Positions 20,083 through 29,702 of a DNA stretch of 42,641 nt are shown here, in pieces. Source of the stretch: Paludibacteraceae bacterium. GTDB taxonomy: Bacteria; Bacteroidota; Bacteroidia; Bacteroidales; Paludibacteraceae. The stretch is from the NCBI GenBank assembly GCA_017551025.1, contig JAFZNG010000024.1:1-42641 (forward strand). Reading direction: 5' to 3'. A program made the translations under genes and the position numbers. Below the pieces are notes generated by a model. It was not told the origin of the DNA and searched no databases. It was given only the letters and a program-made list of their open reading frames with translations. Positions within the stretch are counted from its first letter, which is position 1; every line of letters starts with the position of its first letter.

Positions 20083-22563
20083 TTATTGGCCGCCTTGGAC
20101 GCCGCCACCGCCACCGAGGCGGTTCAGTTCGTCCAAATCACCTACACGGCGCTGCTTATGTTGCTGGTACTGACCGAACATCCAGGTGAGCGAGAACATG
20201 ACACGCTGCTGGCGGATAGTGTTGGTATACCAACTCTCTTGTCCCGACTCCAGTCCCTTATCTTCCGTATGGAAGGACAAAGACCGTGCCAAGTCTTGTA
20301 CGGTTAGGTTGAAGATAAGCCCTTTCTGCATATACATCTTGCGCACACCGAAAGAGGAGAAGAACGAACTGCCTTGCTGCGAATAACCGGTGAGCATCGG
20401 CGAAGCCCAGTTGGCATCGAGCATGAGGGTCCAGTCCTTAGGCAGATAAGCGGAAAGCGTTCCGTTAACATAACCGTAGTGACTGCGATTCTCATACACC
20501 GGCGTCACACCATCTGCCTGCTTCTCGTACGACTTATTAATGAAATGCAGCCAACCGGCATTCACCGTCAGGGCTAACCATGCACCATTCATCACGCGCT
20601 TGCCGTCGTCCAGCGTCAGGTACTTCGGCACGATAGGCAGTTCGGTGAGCGAGATATTACCACCGTGGGTGGTGCAGGTACCGAAGTTCACCCAACGGGT
20701 ATAGCCCATACCGCTGGGCAGCAAGGTCGTCTTAGACGAGAACATGTCCTGGGTATGTGCAAAATTGAAAGTGAGATTCAGATACTGGGTCCAGGAGAAA
20801 TGCAACTCTACATCGTTGTTAAACTCCGGCGTCAGTTCGGTATTACCCTCCTGGTAACTATAGGCATCTATGTACGTACGGAAGGGGTTCATCATCCAAT
20901 AACTCGGTCGCTTGATACGACGCGTATAGCTGGCGCTCACCGCAATCGGTTGTTGCAGTTTACCCAGCGGCGAAGAGGTATAGCCTACATAGGCCGTCGG
21001 GAAGGGATCGAAATAAGACTTGGTGGTCACCGAGTCGACCGTCTTCCAGTTACCGCGACTGAAGGTATATTCACCACGCAGGCCGAGCTTGACCGACCAG
21101 TGTTCGCCAAACTGCTTGCCTACGGAGATATAAGCCGCAGCGACATGCTCGTCGTAGATGAAGTCGGACGGCGTGGAGCTTATCTTCGCGTTGTTGACCG
21201 TCGAGTCGGTGGTCATCGAGTTGTTGGTAGACGAGAGTCCGTACTTGATGCCGCACTCCAGCATACCGGTTTGCCAGAACTTGGTCTGGAAATCCAGTTT
21301 GGCACTGTAGATATCTACCACCTGACGACTATCGATATTCAGACCGAGTTGGGTATTGCCCAGATAGGGTTTGTCGTATTTGGTCTCCTGGAAATTAGCC
21401 GACTTGTTGTTGTAGCGGTTATAATCGATATTGACAGTCAGTTCGCGCTCCAGTGCCTCGGAGAAGGTATGGGTATAGTTGAGGTTGGCGGTATGTTGCG
21501 GAGAGCGCATACGGTTCTGAGACTTGGTCGTACTATTGACCGTGTCCGTCGGCGTATATACGTAGGCGCTGTTACGTTCCGGCATGATCTGCTGCTTGAC
21601 GTCCATATACGGGACTTGCAGGATAAAGCCTAGGGTATTGGCCGAGTCGATATACCAGTCGTTGCCCACCTTCATCATGTAGTACTGGAAGCCCAGGTCA
21701 TAGCCCGAACGGGAATAACTCTCCATCGCGGGCGTCTTGCGATACGACTCAAACTCGATATCGTTCTGCGCATACACCTGGGTCAACTGACCGAAGGTAT
21801 AGGTTTTCTCACCACGGTAGTTGAGGTTGAGCGATACCATATCCATCTGCAACCAACGCTTCACATCGCCGAAATACATTCCTCCGTAGCCGGCAGACAG
21901 CATACCGTTCAGACCCTTCATCATGTTGCGCTTGGTCTTGATATTGATGATTCCACCCTGACCGCTGGCATCGTATTTCGCCGATGGATTCGAGATAATC
22001 TCTATCTTCTCGATGGTGTTACCGTCGGTTCCATCGAGCATGGCTTTCAGTTGCTGGCCGCTCAGATACGAGGGCTTGCCATCGATGTATATCTCTACCG
22101 ACTTACCATTGACTGTAATGTTGCCGTCCTTGTCGATTCGCACACCCGGAGCACGACGCAGGATATCATTACCGTTAGAACCCGCAGCCAGCGGCGACTG
22201 ACTCACGTTGACCACCAGTTTATCCATCTGGCGTTCGATCAACGGACGCTTGGCCTTGACCTCGACTTCGCTCAGTTGCTCGGTCTCTTCGTTGAGCACA
22301 AAGTTAGGTCCGCCGAAGACGGTCTTATAGCCCACAAACGAGGCCTGGATCAGATACGCAGACTGCTCCACCTCTACGCTGTACTCGCCATGTTCGTCGG
22401 TGATGGCACCGGTGAGAAGCGTCGAGTCTTGCGTTAACACAGAGATCGTCACAAACGGCATCGGTTCACCCTTGCCGTTTTCCACATGTCCTTTTACAGT
22501 CTCTGCCGACACCGTCATGGAGACCAATGTCAGCAGAGCCAAAATACATCTTAATTTATTCAT
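20083..22563 (-). CDS. TonB-dependent receptor-like outer membrane protein (OMP_b-brl_3 type)
   Basis: I use the ATG at 22563 (MNKLRCILALLTLVSMTVSA, a clear signal peptide); an upstream Met lies in the heptamer array. The 826-residue protein has a carboxypeptidase-regulatory-like domain (VKGHVENGKGEPMPFVTISV), a plug domain (NDILRRAPGVRIDKDGNITV; IEIISNPSAKYDASGQGGIINI) and an OMP_b-brl_3 beta barrel. The C terminus is a Gly-rich tail (LGGGGGVQGGQ) rather than a typical barrel-closing strand. These receptors differ from SusC and usually lack a SusD partner. Substrate is unknown; cotranscription with the SusR-like gene suggests a link to the PUL, but it may equally be unrelated. Confidence 0.85.
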   Translation of the reverse strand: MNKLRCILALLTLVSMTVSAETVKGHVENGKGEPMPFVTISVLTQDSTLLTGAITDEHGEYSVEVEQSAYLIQASFVGYKTVFGGPNFVLNEETEQLSEVEVKAKRPLIERQMDKLVVNVSQSPLAAGSNGNDILRRAPGVRIDKDGNITVNGKSVEIYIDGKPSYLSGQQLKAMLDGTDGNTIEKIEIISNPSAKYDASGQGGIINIKTKRNMMKGLNGMLSAGYGGMYFGDVKRWLQMDMVSLNLNYRGEKTYTFGQLTQVYAQNDIEFESYRKTPAMESYSRSGYDLGFQYYMMKVGNDWYIDSANTLGFILQVPYMDVKQQIMPERNSAYVYTPTDTVNSTTKSQNRMRSPQHTANLNYTHTFSEALERELTVNIDYNRYNNKSANFQETKYDKPYLGNTQLGLNIDSRQVVDIYSAKLDFQTKFWQTGMLECGIKYGLSSTNNSMTTDSTVNNAKISSTPSDFIYDEHVAAAYISVGKQFGEHWSVKLGLRGEYTFSRGNWKTVDSVTTKSYFDPFPTAYVGYTSSPLGKLQQPIAVSASYTRRIKRPSYWMMNPFRTYIDAYSYQEGNTELTPEFNNDVELHFSWTQYLNLTFNFAHTQDMFSSKTTLLPSGMGYTRWVNFGTCTTHGGNISLTELPIVPKYLTLDDGKRVMNGAWLALTVNAGWLHFINKSYEKQADGVTPVYENRSHYGYVNGTLSAYLPKDWTLMLDANWASPMLTGYSQQGSSFFSSFGVRKMYMQKGLIFNLTVQDLARSLSFHTEDKGLESGQESWYTNTIRQQRVMFSLTWMFGQYQQHKQRRVGDLDELNRLGGGGGVQGGQ

Positions 22564-22568
22564 ACTAA

Positions 22569-22603
22569 TACCTTTAACCAATAACCTTTAGCCTTTCGCC
22601 TTT
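22569..22603. repeat. Heptamer array, unit AAAGGCT (minus strand)
   Basis: Exactly five 7-bp units, on the minus strand variants of AAAGGCT, fill the spacer between hppA and the TonB receptor gene and reach the hppA stop codon. Similar words form an array inside porQ (39659-39693). Confidence 0.85.
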
Positions 22604-24809
22604 ACAGCAGGTGGTATGCCACCGTCAGTCCGGCCATGACGATGCTGACCATCGACATGAGCTTGATAAGGATGTTGAGCGACGGTCCGGAGGTATCCTT
22701 GAACGGATCACCTACGGTATCACCCACGACGGTTGCCTTGTGGCAATCACTTCCCTTACCACCAAAGTGGCCTTCCTCGACGTATTTCTTGGCGTTATCC
22801 CACGCACCACCGGCATTAGCCATGAAGACGGCCAGCACGAAACCCGTAGCCAATCCGCCAATCAAGAGACCCAGCACACCGGCAACGCCCAGCACCAGAC
22901 CCGTCAGGATCGGCACGATGATGGCCAGGATTGACGGCAACAACATCTCGTGCTGTGCACCACGGGTGGAGATCTCCACGCAACGTGCATAATCCGGATC
23001 AGCCTTGCCCTCCAGGATGCCCTTGATCGTCTGGAACTGGCGACGCACCTCCTCAACCATCTTCTGGGCGGCACGTCCTACGGCATTCATCGTCAGGCCG
23101 CAGAATAGGAAGGCCATCATCGAACCGATAAAGATACCTACCAATACGATCGGATTCATCAGGTTGACATTATACGCGTTCATGAAATCGACAAGGGTCG
23201 CTTTAGTGGCCTCTACGCCGTTCGGCAACGCCTCACCCGTACGAATCAACGCGATCTTGATCTCCTCGACATACGAAGCCAACAGAGCCAGTGCGGTCAG
23301 AGCTGCTGAACCGATAGCAAAGCCCTTACCCGTAGCCGCCGTGGTATTACCCAGAGCATCCAGGGCATCCGTGCGCTGACGCACCTCAGCGGGCAGACCC
23401 GACATCTCGGCATTACCGCCGGCATTGTCGGCAATAGGTCCGTAGGCGTCGGTAGCGAGCGTGATACCCAGCGTAGAGAGCATACCTACGGCCGCAATAC
23501 CGATGCCGTAGAGACCCATCGAGAGGTTCTCGGGCGTAAAAGCTACATGGAAACCGTTGGCACACAGATAAGCCAGGATAATAGCTACACCTACCGTCAC
23601 TACGGGGATAGCCGTACTAAGCATACCCAGACCCAGACCGGAGATAATCACGGTAGCCGGACCGGTCTGCGAACTCTCACTCACTTTCTGGGTCGGACGA
23701 TAACTCTGCGAAGTATAGTATTCCGTCGATTGACCGATGATCACGCCCGCCAGCAGACCTACTACCACCGAGAGGCTCACTTGCCACCATTGGCTGGTCT
23801 CCGTGCCGAACAGCCAAGCAAAGATACCAAAGGTCACCAGTGCGATGAGCACAGCAGCCGTATTGGTACCGATAGCCAGTGCACGCAGCAGTTCCTTCAT
23901 GCCGGCTCCTTCTTTGGTCTTCACCAGATAGATACCGATGATCGAAAGCAGCACACCGCAAGCGGCGATGAGCGAAGGAGCCAATACGGCCTTGAGCTGC
24001 ATCTGCGGGCAGAACGCGAAGGCCGAAGCACCCAGCGCCATAGTAGCCAGGATACTACCGGCATACGACTCGTAGAGGTCGGCACCCATACCGGCTACGT
24101 CACCTACGTTATCACCCACGTTATCGGCAATGGTAGCGGGGTTGCGAGGATCGTCCTCAGGGATGTTATACTCGGTCTTACCAACGAGGTCTGCACCCAC
24201 GTCAGCCGCCTTGGTGTAGATACCACCACCCACACGGGCAAACAAAGCCTGGGTAGAAGCACCCATACCGAAGGTAAGCATGGTGGTGGTGATGGTGATC
24301 ATATCGGCCTCCGCACCTACCAGCGCCAGCAGACCTGTGCCCTTCAGCACCAGGAACCAACCGGCTACGTCCAGCAGCGCCAGACCAACCACCGTCAGAC
24401 CCATTACGGCACCCGAGCGGAAAGCCACCTGCAAACCGGCATTCAGACTCTGACGAGCCGCATTGGCCGTACGAGCCGAAGCATACGTAGCGGTTTTCAT
24501 GCCGAAGAAACCGGCCAAACCGGAGAAGAAACCACCCGTCAGGAAAGCAAACCACACAATACCGTTTTGCAGGTTGAAATAAGCCATTACAGCAAACACG
24601 ACAGCCAGCACCGCAAATACGATGCCTACGACTTTATACTGCTGACGCAGGTAAGCCATTGCACCCTTACGCACGTGCGAGGCAATCGTGCGCATGAGTT
24701 CGGTTCCCTCATCCTTGCTCAACATAGAGCGATAGAAATAATAGGCAAAACCAAGTGCCAAAACCGATGCCGCCAAAACGACATACATCAAAACTGTTAA
24801 GTCAGTCAT
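22602..24809 (-). CDS. hppA: Membrane-bound pyrophosphatase, K+-dependent type (ion-pumping)
   Basis: The 735-residue integral membrane protein carries the family signatures: DVGADLVGK (residues 203-211), the acidic EDDPRNPATIADNVGDNVGD (about 218-237) and many membrane helices. It hydrolyses pyrophosphate and pumps Na+ and/or H+ across the inner membrane. The motif GNTTAATGKG has Ala at the position where K+-independent enzymes have Lys, so this should be the K+-dependent class, which includes the Na+ pumps. The final C-terminal helix ends MVSIVMAGLTVAYHLL. It sits between trxB and the TonB receptor with short spacers made of repeat arrays. Confidence 0.96.
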   Translation of the reverse strand: MTDLTVLMYVVLAASVLALGFAYYFYRSMLSKDEGTELMRTIASHVRKGAMAYLRQQYKVVGIVFAVLAVVFAVMAYFNLQNGIVWFAFLTGGFFSGLAGFFGMKTATYASARTANAARQSLNAGLQVAFRSGAVMGLTVVGLALLDVAGWFLVLKGTGLLALVGAEADMITITTTMLTFGMGASTQALFARVGGGIYTKAADVGADLVGKTEYNIPEDDPRNPATIADNVGDNVGDVAGMGADLYESYAGSILATMALGASAFAFCPQMQLKAVLAPSLIAACGVLLSIIGIYLVKTKEGAGMKELLRALAIGTNTAAVLIALVTFGIFAWLFGTETSQWWQVSLSVVVGLLAGVIIGQSTEYYTSQSYRPTQKVSESSQTGPATVIISGLGLGMLSTAIPVVTVGVAIILAYLCANGFHVAFTPENLSMGLYGIGIAAVGMLSTLGITLATDAYGPIADNAGGNAEMSGLPAEVRQRTDALDALGNTTAATGKGFAIGSAALTALALLASYVEEIKIALIRTGEALPNGVEATKATLVDFMNAYNVNLMNPIVLVGIFIGSMMAFLFCGLTMNAVGRAAQKMVEEVRRQFQTIKGILEGKADPDYARCVEISTRGAQHEMLLPSILAIIVPILTGLVLGVAGVLGLLIGGLATGFVLAVFMANAGGAWDNAKKYVEEGHFGGKGSDCHKATVVGDTVGDPFKDTSGPSLNILIKLMSMVSIVMAGLTVAYHLL

Positions 24810-24849
24810 ATGATCTAATGTTTTAATGATAGAATGATCTAATTATAGG
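24810..24849. repeat. Octamer array, unit ATGATCTA
   Basis: Five tandem 8-bp units (ATGATCTA with substitutions) occupy the trxB-hppA spacer and overlap the TAA stop of trxB (24845-24843). Confidence 0.8.
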
Positions 24850-25778
24850 CTCTTTAGGTATTTATCGGCCTCGATTGCTGCCTTGCAACCCGATGCGGCG
24901 GCCACGATGGCCTGACGGTAATGCGGGTCGGCACAATCGCCGGCGGCAAAAACGCCGGGCACGTTGGTGCGCGGACTGTCGCCCTCGGTCAGGATATACC
25001 CTTCGGCGTCACGGGCTACGAAGTCCTTAAACAGGTCGGTATTCGGATGATGACCGATAGCCAGGAAGAAACCGTCGATAGCGATATGACGTACCGCCTC
25101 GTCCGGTTCGCCCTTACGGAATACCAAGTCGGCACCCTGCACCTTACCTTCACCCGTGAGTTGCAGGGTGTTATGCTCGAAGAGCACCTCTATCTTGGGG
25201 TTATTCAGCACACGTTCCTGCATGATTTGCGATGCACGCAGATAGGGTTTACGCACGATCATATAGACCTTTTCGCACAGGCCGGCCAAGTAGTTGGCCT
25301 CCTCGCATGCCGTGTCGCCACCACCTACGACCGCCACCGTCTTCTTGCGATAGAAGAAACCGTCGCACGTAGCACAGGCACTCACGCCGCGGCCACGATA
25401 CGTACGTTCGCTCTCCAGTCCCAGGTACTTGGCGCTGGCACCCGTAGCGATGATGACCGTATCGGCTTCGATGGGATCGGCCGAGTCATCTATCCATACG
25501 CGCTTAGGCGCACAGCCTAAGTCTACCTTCGTGACGATACCGGACACGAACTGCGTACCGAAACGCTCAGCCTGACGGCGCATGTCGTCCATCATCGTAA
25601 AGGGATCTACGCCGTCCGGGTAACCCGGGAAGTTCTCTACTTCGGTGGTCGTGGTCAGTTGGCCGCCTTGTTGCGGACCGTCAATCAGCACCGGATGCAT
25701 GTTAGCACGCGCCGCATAGATAGCAGCGGTATAACCTGCCGGTCCGGAACCGATAATCAAACAAGAAACTTTATTCAT
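24843..25778 (-). CDS. trxB: Thioredoxin-disulfide reductase
   Basis: The 311-residue flavoprotein has an FAD-binding GxGxxG-like start (LIIGSGPAGYTAAIYAARA), the redox-active CATC (C135 and C138), an NADPH-binding site (VAVVGGGDTACEEA) and the C-terminal FAD motif (GVFAAGDCAD). It transfers electrons from NADPH to thioredoxin in the cytoplasm. Length and motifs are canonical. The order ftsK-lolA-trxB is seen in other Bacteroidales. Confidence 0.96.
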   Translation of the reverse strand: MNKVSCLIIGSGPAGYTAAIYAARANMHPVLIDGPQQGGQLTTTTEVENFPGYPDGVDPFTMMDDMRRQAERFGTQFVSGIVTKVDLGCAPKRVWIDDSADPIEADTVIIATGASAKYLGLESERTYRGRGVSACATCDGFFYRKKTVAVVGGGDTACEEANYLAGLCEKVYMIVRKPYLRASQIMQERVLNNPKIEVLFEHNTLQLTGEGKVQGADLVFRKGEPDEAVRHIAIDGFFLAIGHHPNTDLFKDFVARDAEGYILTEGDSPRTNVPGVFAAGDCADPHYRQAIVAAASGCKAAIEADKYLKSL

Positions 25779-25803
25779 TTGTATTTAATAGTATATACTG
25801 GTT

Positions 25804-25835
25804 GACTAGACGACTAGAAGACTAGACGACTAGTT
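25804..25835. repeat. Octamer array, unit GACTAGAC
   Basis: Four exact tandem 8-bp positions (GACTAG followed by AC, AA, AC, TT) lie in the lolA-trxB spacer. Each unit contains TAG on one strand and CTA on the other, so it carries stops in several frames. Confidence 0.85.
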
Positions 25836-25836
25836 T

Positions 25837-26433
25837 TTATCTTAAATCGATGACCGTGGCGCCTTTGCGCTGCATGACAAAGACGGGTTTGTCGTCGGAG
25901 AACTTACCCTCGCGGAAGGTGATGCGGGTATAGGAAGCCCCCTCTTTGACCTCGAGCGATACGGGCATAAGTGTAGCGGTCTTGACGGTCAGTTCGAAGC
26001 GTTGCACACCTTTCGACTGGTCCTTAGGCACCAGCGTGATGATGGTATTACCGGCGTTGGTGGCTTTCTCGCTCACCTTACATACCTTACTTAATTCACG
26101 CGCATACAGGAGCGGGTTCGACTCGAGCAGTTCCTCCTCAGTGGGGGCGGACATGCTGAGTTCCTTGGTCTCGGGCGAATAGACATAGAAGGTCTTGCCG
26201 TCGTAGGAGGCTTCGGTCTGGAACAGGTGGATATAGAACATCCGTCCGCACATCGCCACGCGTCCTGTATGGGTCTGGGGATGCGCCGCGTCCTCGGCGA
26301 TGGTGAGCGTAATCTTGGCGCGGAAGGTAGTCTGGTCCATCTTCTGCAAGAAGCGCTCCAGGGTCGTCTTCTCCTGCGCCACGCCCAGCATAGGCAGCAG
26401 GGCGCACAGTAGTATCAAAAGTCTTGATTTCAT
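25837..26433 (-). CDS. lolA: LolA-like outer membrane lipoprotein carrier
   Basis: The 198-residue protein has a signal peptide (MKSRLLILLCALLPMLGVAQ) and a LolA-like half-barrel: an N-terminal helix (LERFLQKMDQ), strands with TFRAKITLTI and MFYIHLFQTEASYDGKTFYVY, and a C-terminal MPVSLEVKEGASYTRITFREG. LolA shuttles lipoproteins through the periplasm to the outer membrane. It starts 7 bp after the ftsK stop. The sequence is a divergent Bacteroidetes-type LolA, so assignment rests on both fold pattern and gene order. Confidence 0.85.
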   Translation of the reverse strand: MKSRLLILLCALLPMLGVAQEKTTLERFLQKMDQTTFRAKITLTIAEDAAHPQTHTGRVAMCGRMFYIHLFQTEASYDGKTFYVYSPETKELSMSAPTEEELLESNPLLYARELSKVCKVSEKATNAGNTIITLVPKDQSKGVQRFELTVKTATLMPVSLEVKEGASYTRITFREGKFSDDKPVFVMQRKGATVIDLR

Positions 26434-26440
26434 TCTTGGT

Positions 26441-29068
26441 TTATTTCACGTTGAGTTGCTCCAGCAGTTGCTCCAATTGGTCCATATCGACGATCAGTAC
26501 ATCACGCCCCTTGGGTCCTTTATTCGGACCGACGATACCGGCGGCTTCGAGTTGGTCGCTGAGTTTACCGGCACGGTTATAGCCGATCTCGAACGCACGT
26601 TGCAGACGGCTGGTGGAGCCCTCTTGCTTCGCTACCACGTAGCGCGCTACGTCTGCAAACATCGGGTCGAGGCGTTTCATATCTACGCTACCCGGCGCGA
26701 GGGCTTCACCCTCAGCACCCTCCGGCACGTACTCCGGCAGCGGATAGGGTTGCAGGTAGTGTTGCTGCGCCTCGATATGCTTGACGATCTCGTCCACCTC
26801 CGGTGTATCCACAAAGGCACACTGCAGACGCGTAATATTACCGTTGCCCGAATAGAGCATATCGCCGCGACCGATCAACTGGTCTGCGCCCTTGGCATCG
26901 AGCACCGTACGCGAATCGATCACGGATTGCGTACGCAGGGCGATACGCGTCGGGATATTCGCCTTGATCACACCCGTCACGATATTGACGGACGGACGCT
27001 GGGTAGCCAGGATCATGTGCATACCTACGGCACGGGCTTTCTGGGTAATACGTGCGATAGGTGTCTCCACCTGCTTGCCCACCTGCATGATAAAGTCGCC
27101 GTACTCATCGATGACGATGACGATATAGGGCAGGTACTGGTGGTGCAGGCCGTCCGCCACGGGTTTGTCGGGATTGAGGCGGCGGTTGATAAACTTCTCG
27201 TTGTAATCCTCCAGGTTGCGCACGCCGGCATCCATGAGCAGCTTGTAGCGGTTCTCCATCTCGATGACGAGCGAGTTGAGCGTATTGATTACCTCGGCGC
27301 AATCGGTGATGATGATCTTATCCGGATCGGTCTCGGGCATAGCGGCCAGGTAGTGGCGCAAGAGGGGCTTATACGGCGCGAACTCCACCATCTTCGGATC
27401 CACCAGCACCATCTTCAGTTCGGCCGGATGCTTCTTATAGAGCAGCGAGGTCAGGATGGCATTGATAGCGACCGACTTACCTTGTCCCGTAGCACCGGCT
27501 ACGAGCAGGTGAGGCGTCTTAGCCAGGTCGAACATAAAGACCTCATTGGTAATCGTTCGTCCGATGGCCACCGGCAGACGCATCTTCTTTTCCTCCTGGA
27601 AGCGCTTCGACGCCAGCACCGAGTGCATCGATACGGTCTGGGGTTTCTCGTTGGGCACCTCGATACCTACGGTTCCCTTACCCGGCATCGGGGCGATGAT
27701 ACGGATACCCGTAGCGGAGAGCGACATCATGATATCATTCTCCAGGTTCTGGATCTTAGCGATACGTATTCCGGCCTTGGGCACTACTTCATAGAGCGTC
27801 ACGGTAGGTCCTACCGTTGCCTTGATACTATCAATTTCTATGCCATAATTGCGCAGCGTGGTCACTATACGGTTGGCATTCTCCTGTTGCTCCTCTTGGT
27901 TGATGATCGGCGCCGACTCGTTATCATATACTTTCAGCAGGTCAAGTCCCGGGAACTTATATTTCGACAGTTCCTTGCGCGGATCGTACGGACCGAGTTT
28001 CTCGAGCGGATCCACCTGTTCGTCCTCTACTTGCGCTACGTCCTTGACCTTGGCTATCTCGAAGTCCACCTTCGGCGCATTGGGATCGACCTCCGGTTTT
28101 TTCTCCACGATCTCATCTACGATGACCACTGCCGAGTCCGGATCTTCTTCGGTATGGGCGGGGGCTATCTGCACCACCGGCATCTCGCCGTCGGCACCCG
28201 CCGTCACCTGTACGAGGACATCATCCTCATCCTCGAGCGGTAGCGGTTCGACTGTTTCGGCGGGTTCGGCCGTCACGCGCACCAAATCATCCGCCTGCTC
28301 GAAGTTGACTACGGTCGGTTGGTCTGCAGCGGGTGTCGGTTCAGCGGTAGGCGTCAGCTCGTCGTTGGGTATCGGTTCGCCGAAGAGGTCTTCCGTTTTC
28401 GGCTCTTTACGGAACAGGCCTACCAATCGATCCCATAGATGACTCACGTGCTCGATAAAGTTGCGATCGATGACGATGAGGTAGATAACCAGTACGGTTA
28501 GTAAGATAAGCACCATACCCAGGGGATAGACATACGAATTCATCCAGGCTGAGAGCCACTTACCATGACTGCCTCCCAACTGGATAAACCAGTGATTGAG
28601 TCCGAACATCGTCTGGGCAAAACCCAGTACGATAGAGGTCCACAGCAACCAAAAGACGGTATGGAAGAACCATTTCGTACCGCTGGTTTTGGTGACGTTC
28701 AGCAGTTTCAGTCCGAATACCAGCAATAGCATCACCAGCGCGATCGAGGAGATACCGAACGAACCGTTGATCATCTTCTCGGCCGAGAGTGCACCGGGCA
28801 GACCCAGTACGTTCTGGATTTCCTGCCGGTTGCCGCGGGCATCCACACCGGTCAGCACCGAGGTATCGGAACTGCCTGTAAAGAAGAAACTAAAGTACGC
28901 TATAGCCAGGAATACGGCCATAGCTACCATGATACTACCCACTACGTAGTGGGTGCGTTTATCGTGAATAAACTGCGAGACTTTCTGCCAGAAACTCTCC
29001 TGCTCTACGCGGATAGGATCGGCCTCGCGTCGGCTATTTGTTCGTGTCGTAACTGTGCGTCTGGGCAT
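26441..29068 (-). CDS. ftsK: DNA translocase FtsK/SpoIIIE
   Basis: The 875-residue protein has a basic N terminus, four membrane helices (about residues 40-205, including VGSIMVAMAVFLAIAYFSFF and MVLILLTVLVIYLIVI), an acidic Pro/Glu/Val-rich linker (about 215-310), the alpha/beta motor and a C-terminal winged-helix gamma domain (YVVAKQEGSTSRLQRAFEIG). The motor has Walker A GATGQGKS (about residue 520) and Walker B IVIVIDEYGDF. FtsK pumps DNA through the septum and activates XerCD recombination during chromosome dimer resolution. It has a near-perfect promoter at 29088-29119. Confidence 0.96.
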   Translation of the reverse strand: MPRRTVTTRTNSRREADPIRVEQESFWQKVSQFIHDKRTHYVVGSIMVAMAVFLAIAYFSFFFTGSSDTSVLTGVDARGNRQEIQNVLGLPGALSAEKMINGSFGISSIALVMLLLVFGLKLLNVTKTSGTKWFFHTVFWLLWTSIVLGFAQTMFGLNHWFIQLGGSHGKWLSAWMNSYVYPLGMVLILLTVLVIYLIVIDRNFIEHVSHLWDRLVGLFRKEPKTEDLFGEPIPNDELTPTAEPTPAADQPTVVNFEQADDLVRVTAEPAETVEPLPLEDEDDVLVQVTAGADGEMPVVQIAPAHTEEDPDSAVVIVDEIVEKKPEVDPNAPKVDFEIAKVKDVAQVEDEQVDPLEKLGPYDPRKELSKYKFPGLDLLKVYDNESAPIINQEEQQENANRIVTTLRNYGIEIDSIKATVGPTVTLYEVVPKAGIRIAKIQNLENDIMMSLSATGIRIIAPMPGKGTVGIEVPNEKPQTVSMHSVLASKRFQEEKKMRLPVAIGRTITNEVFMFDLAKTPHLLVAGATGQGKSVAINAILTSLLYKKHPAELKMVLVDPKMVEFAPYKPLLRHYLAAMPETDPDKIIITDCAEVINTLNSLVIEMENRYKLLMDAGVRNLEDYNEKFINRRLNPDKPVADGLHHQYLPYIVIVIDEYGDFIMQVGKQVETPIARITQKARAVGMHMILATQRPSVNIVTGVIKANIPTRIALRTQSVIDSRTVLDAKGADQLIGRGDMLYSGNGNITRLQCAFVDTPEVDEIVKHIEAQQHYLQPYPLPEYVPEGAEGEALAPGSVDMKRLDPMFADVARYVVAKQEGSTSRLQRAFEIGYNRAGKLSDQLEAAGIVGPNKGPKGRDVLIVDMDQLEQLLEQLNVK

Positions 29069-29087
29069 AATAATTCAAATTTAACTG

Positions 29088-29119
29088 CAAAAGTACGATT
29101 TTTTTCTCAATCTCACAAA
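29088..29119 (-). promoter_or_regulatory. Promoter of the ftsK-lolA-trxB-hppA unit
   Basis: TACTTTTG (29095-29088) lies 20 bp from TTTG (29119-29116) on the minus strand. It is the only consensus promoter I found for the minus-strand genes from ftsK down to the SusR-like gene. Confidence 0.8.
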
Positions 29120-29196
29120 AAAAAATGCATTTTTTTGAAAAAAAGCACTTTGTAAACTCAATTTTGCAAAAAAATCGAAAAATCTGTAAATTTATA

Positions 29197-29227
29197 TTGC
29201 ACATATAAATTATTTTTTGTACTTTTG
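29197..29227 (+). promoter_or_regulatory. Promoter of the rseC-rnf operon
   Basis: TTG (29197-29199), a 20-bp spacer and TACTTTTG (29220-29227) match the Bacteroidetes consensus, 19 bp before the rseC-like ATG. It is divergent from the ftsK promoter. Confidence 0.8.
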
Positions 29228-29245
29228 CGCTAATTTTGATTAACT

Positions 29246-29659
29246 ATGGCTGAATACGTACATCACGAGGGAATCGTTTTGACCGTGGAGGGTGAGCGCG
29301 CGCGGGTGGAAATTGTGCAGACGAGCGCGTGCCAGGCCTGCAAGGCCAAGCAGATGTGTCTCTCGTCGGAAAGCAAGTCGAAGCTGATCGATGCGGTGAT
29401 GCTGGAGCCGGTACAGCCGGGCGACAAGGTGGATGTGACGGTGCGCGAGACCCTGGCATGGCGTGCGGTAGTGATTGCATATGTCGTGCCGTTCCTGGTG
29501 CTGGTGGGTATGATTGCGGCGGTGAGTATATGGACAGCTTGGGATGATGCGGTGGCGGGCGGAACGGCTATTGCGGCTACGGCGCTGTATTACCTGGTGC
29601 TCAGCCTGTTTCGCAACCGGCTGCAACGGCAGTTCTCGTTTACAGTACGTAAGGTATGA
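29246..29659 (+). CDS. rseC: RseC/RsxC-associated SoxR-reducing system protein family
   Basis: The 137-residue protein has an N-terminal soluble domain with a Cys cluster (SACQACKAKQMC, about residues 28-39), then two membrane helices (VVIAYVVPFLVLVGMIAAVSI and AATALYYLVLSLF). This is the layout of the RseC/MucC family. The family commonly sits next to rnf genes and may help assemble or reduce the complex; its exact role in Bacteroidetes is not established. It is the first gene of the rnf transcript. Confidence 0.88.
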   Translation: MAEYVHHEGIVLTVEGERARVEIVQTSACQACKAKQMCLSSESKSKLIDAVMLEPVQPGDKVDVTVRETLAWRAVVIAYVVPFLVLVGMIAAVSIWTAWDDAVAGGTAIAATALYYLVLSLFRNRLQRQFSFTVRKV

Positions 29660-29702
29660 CGAATCGAACAAAAAAATAACACAATAAAATTTTAAAATCA
29701 CA

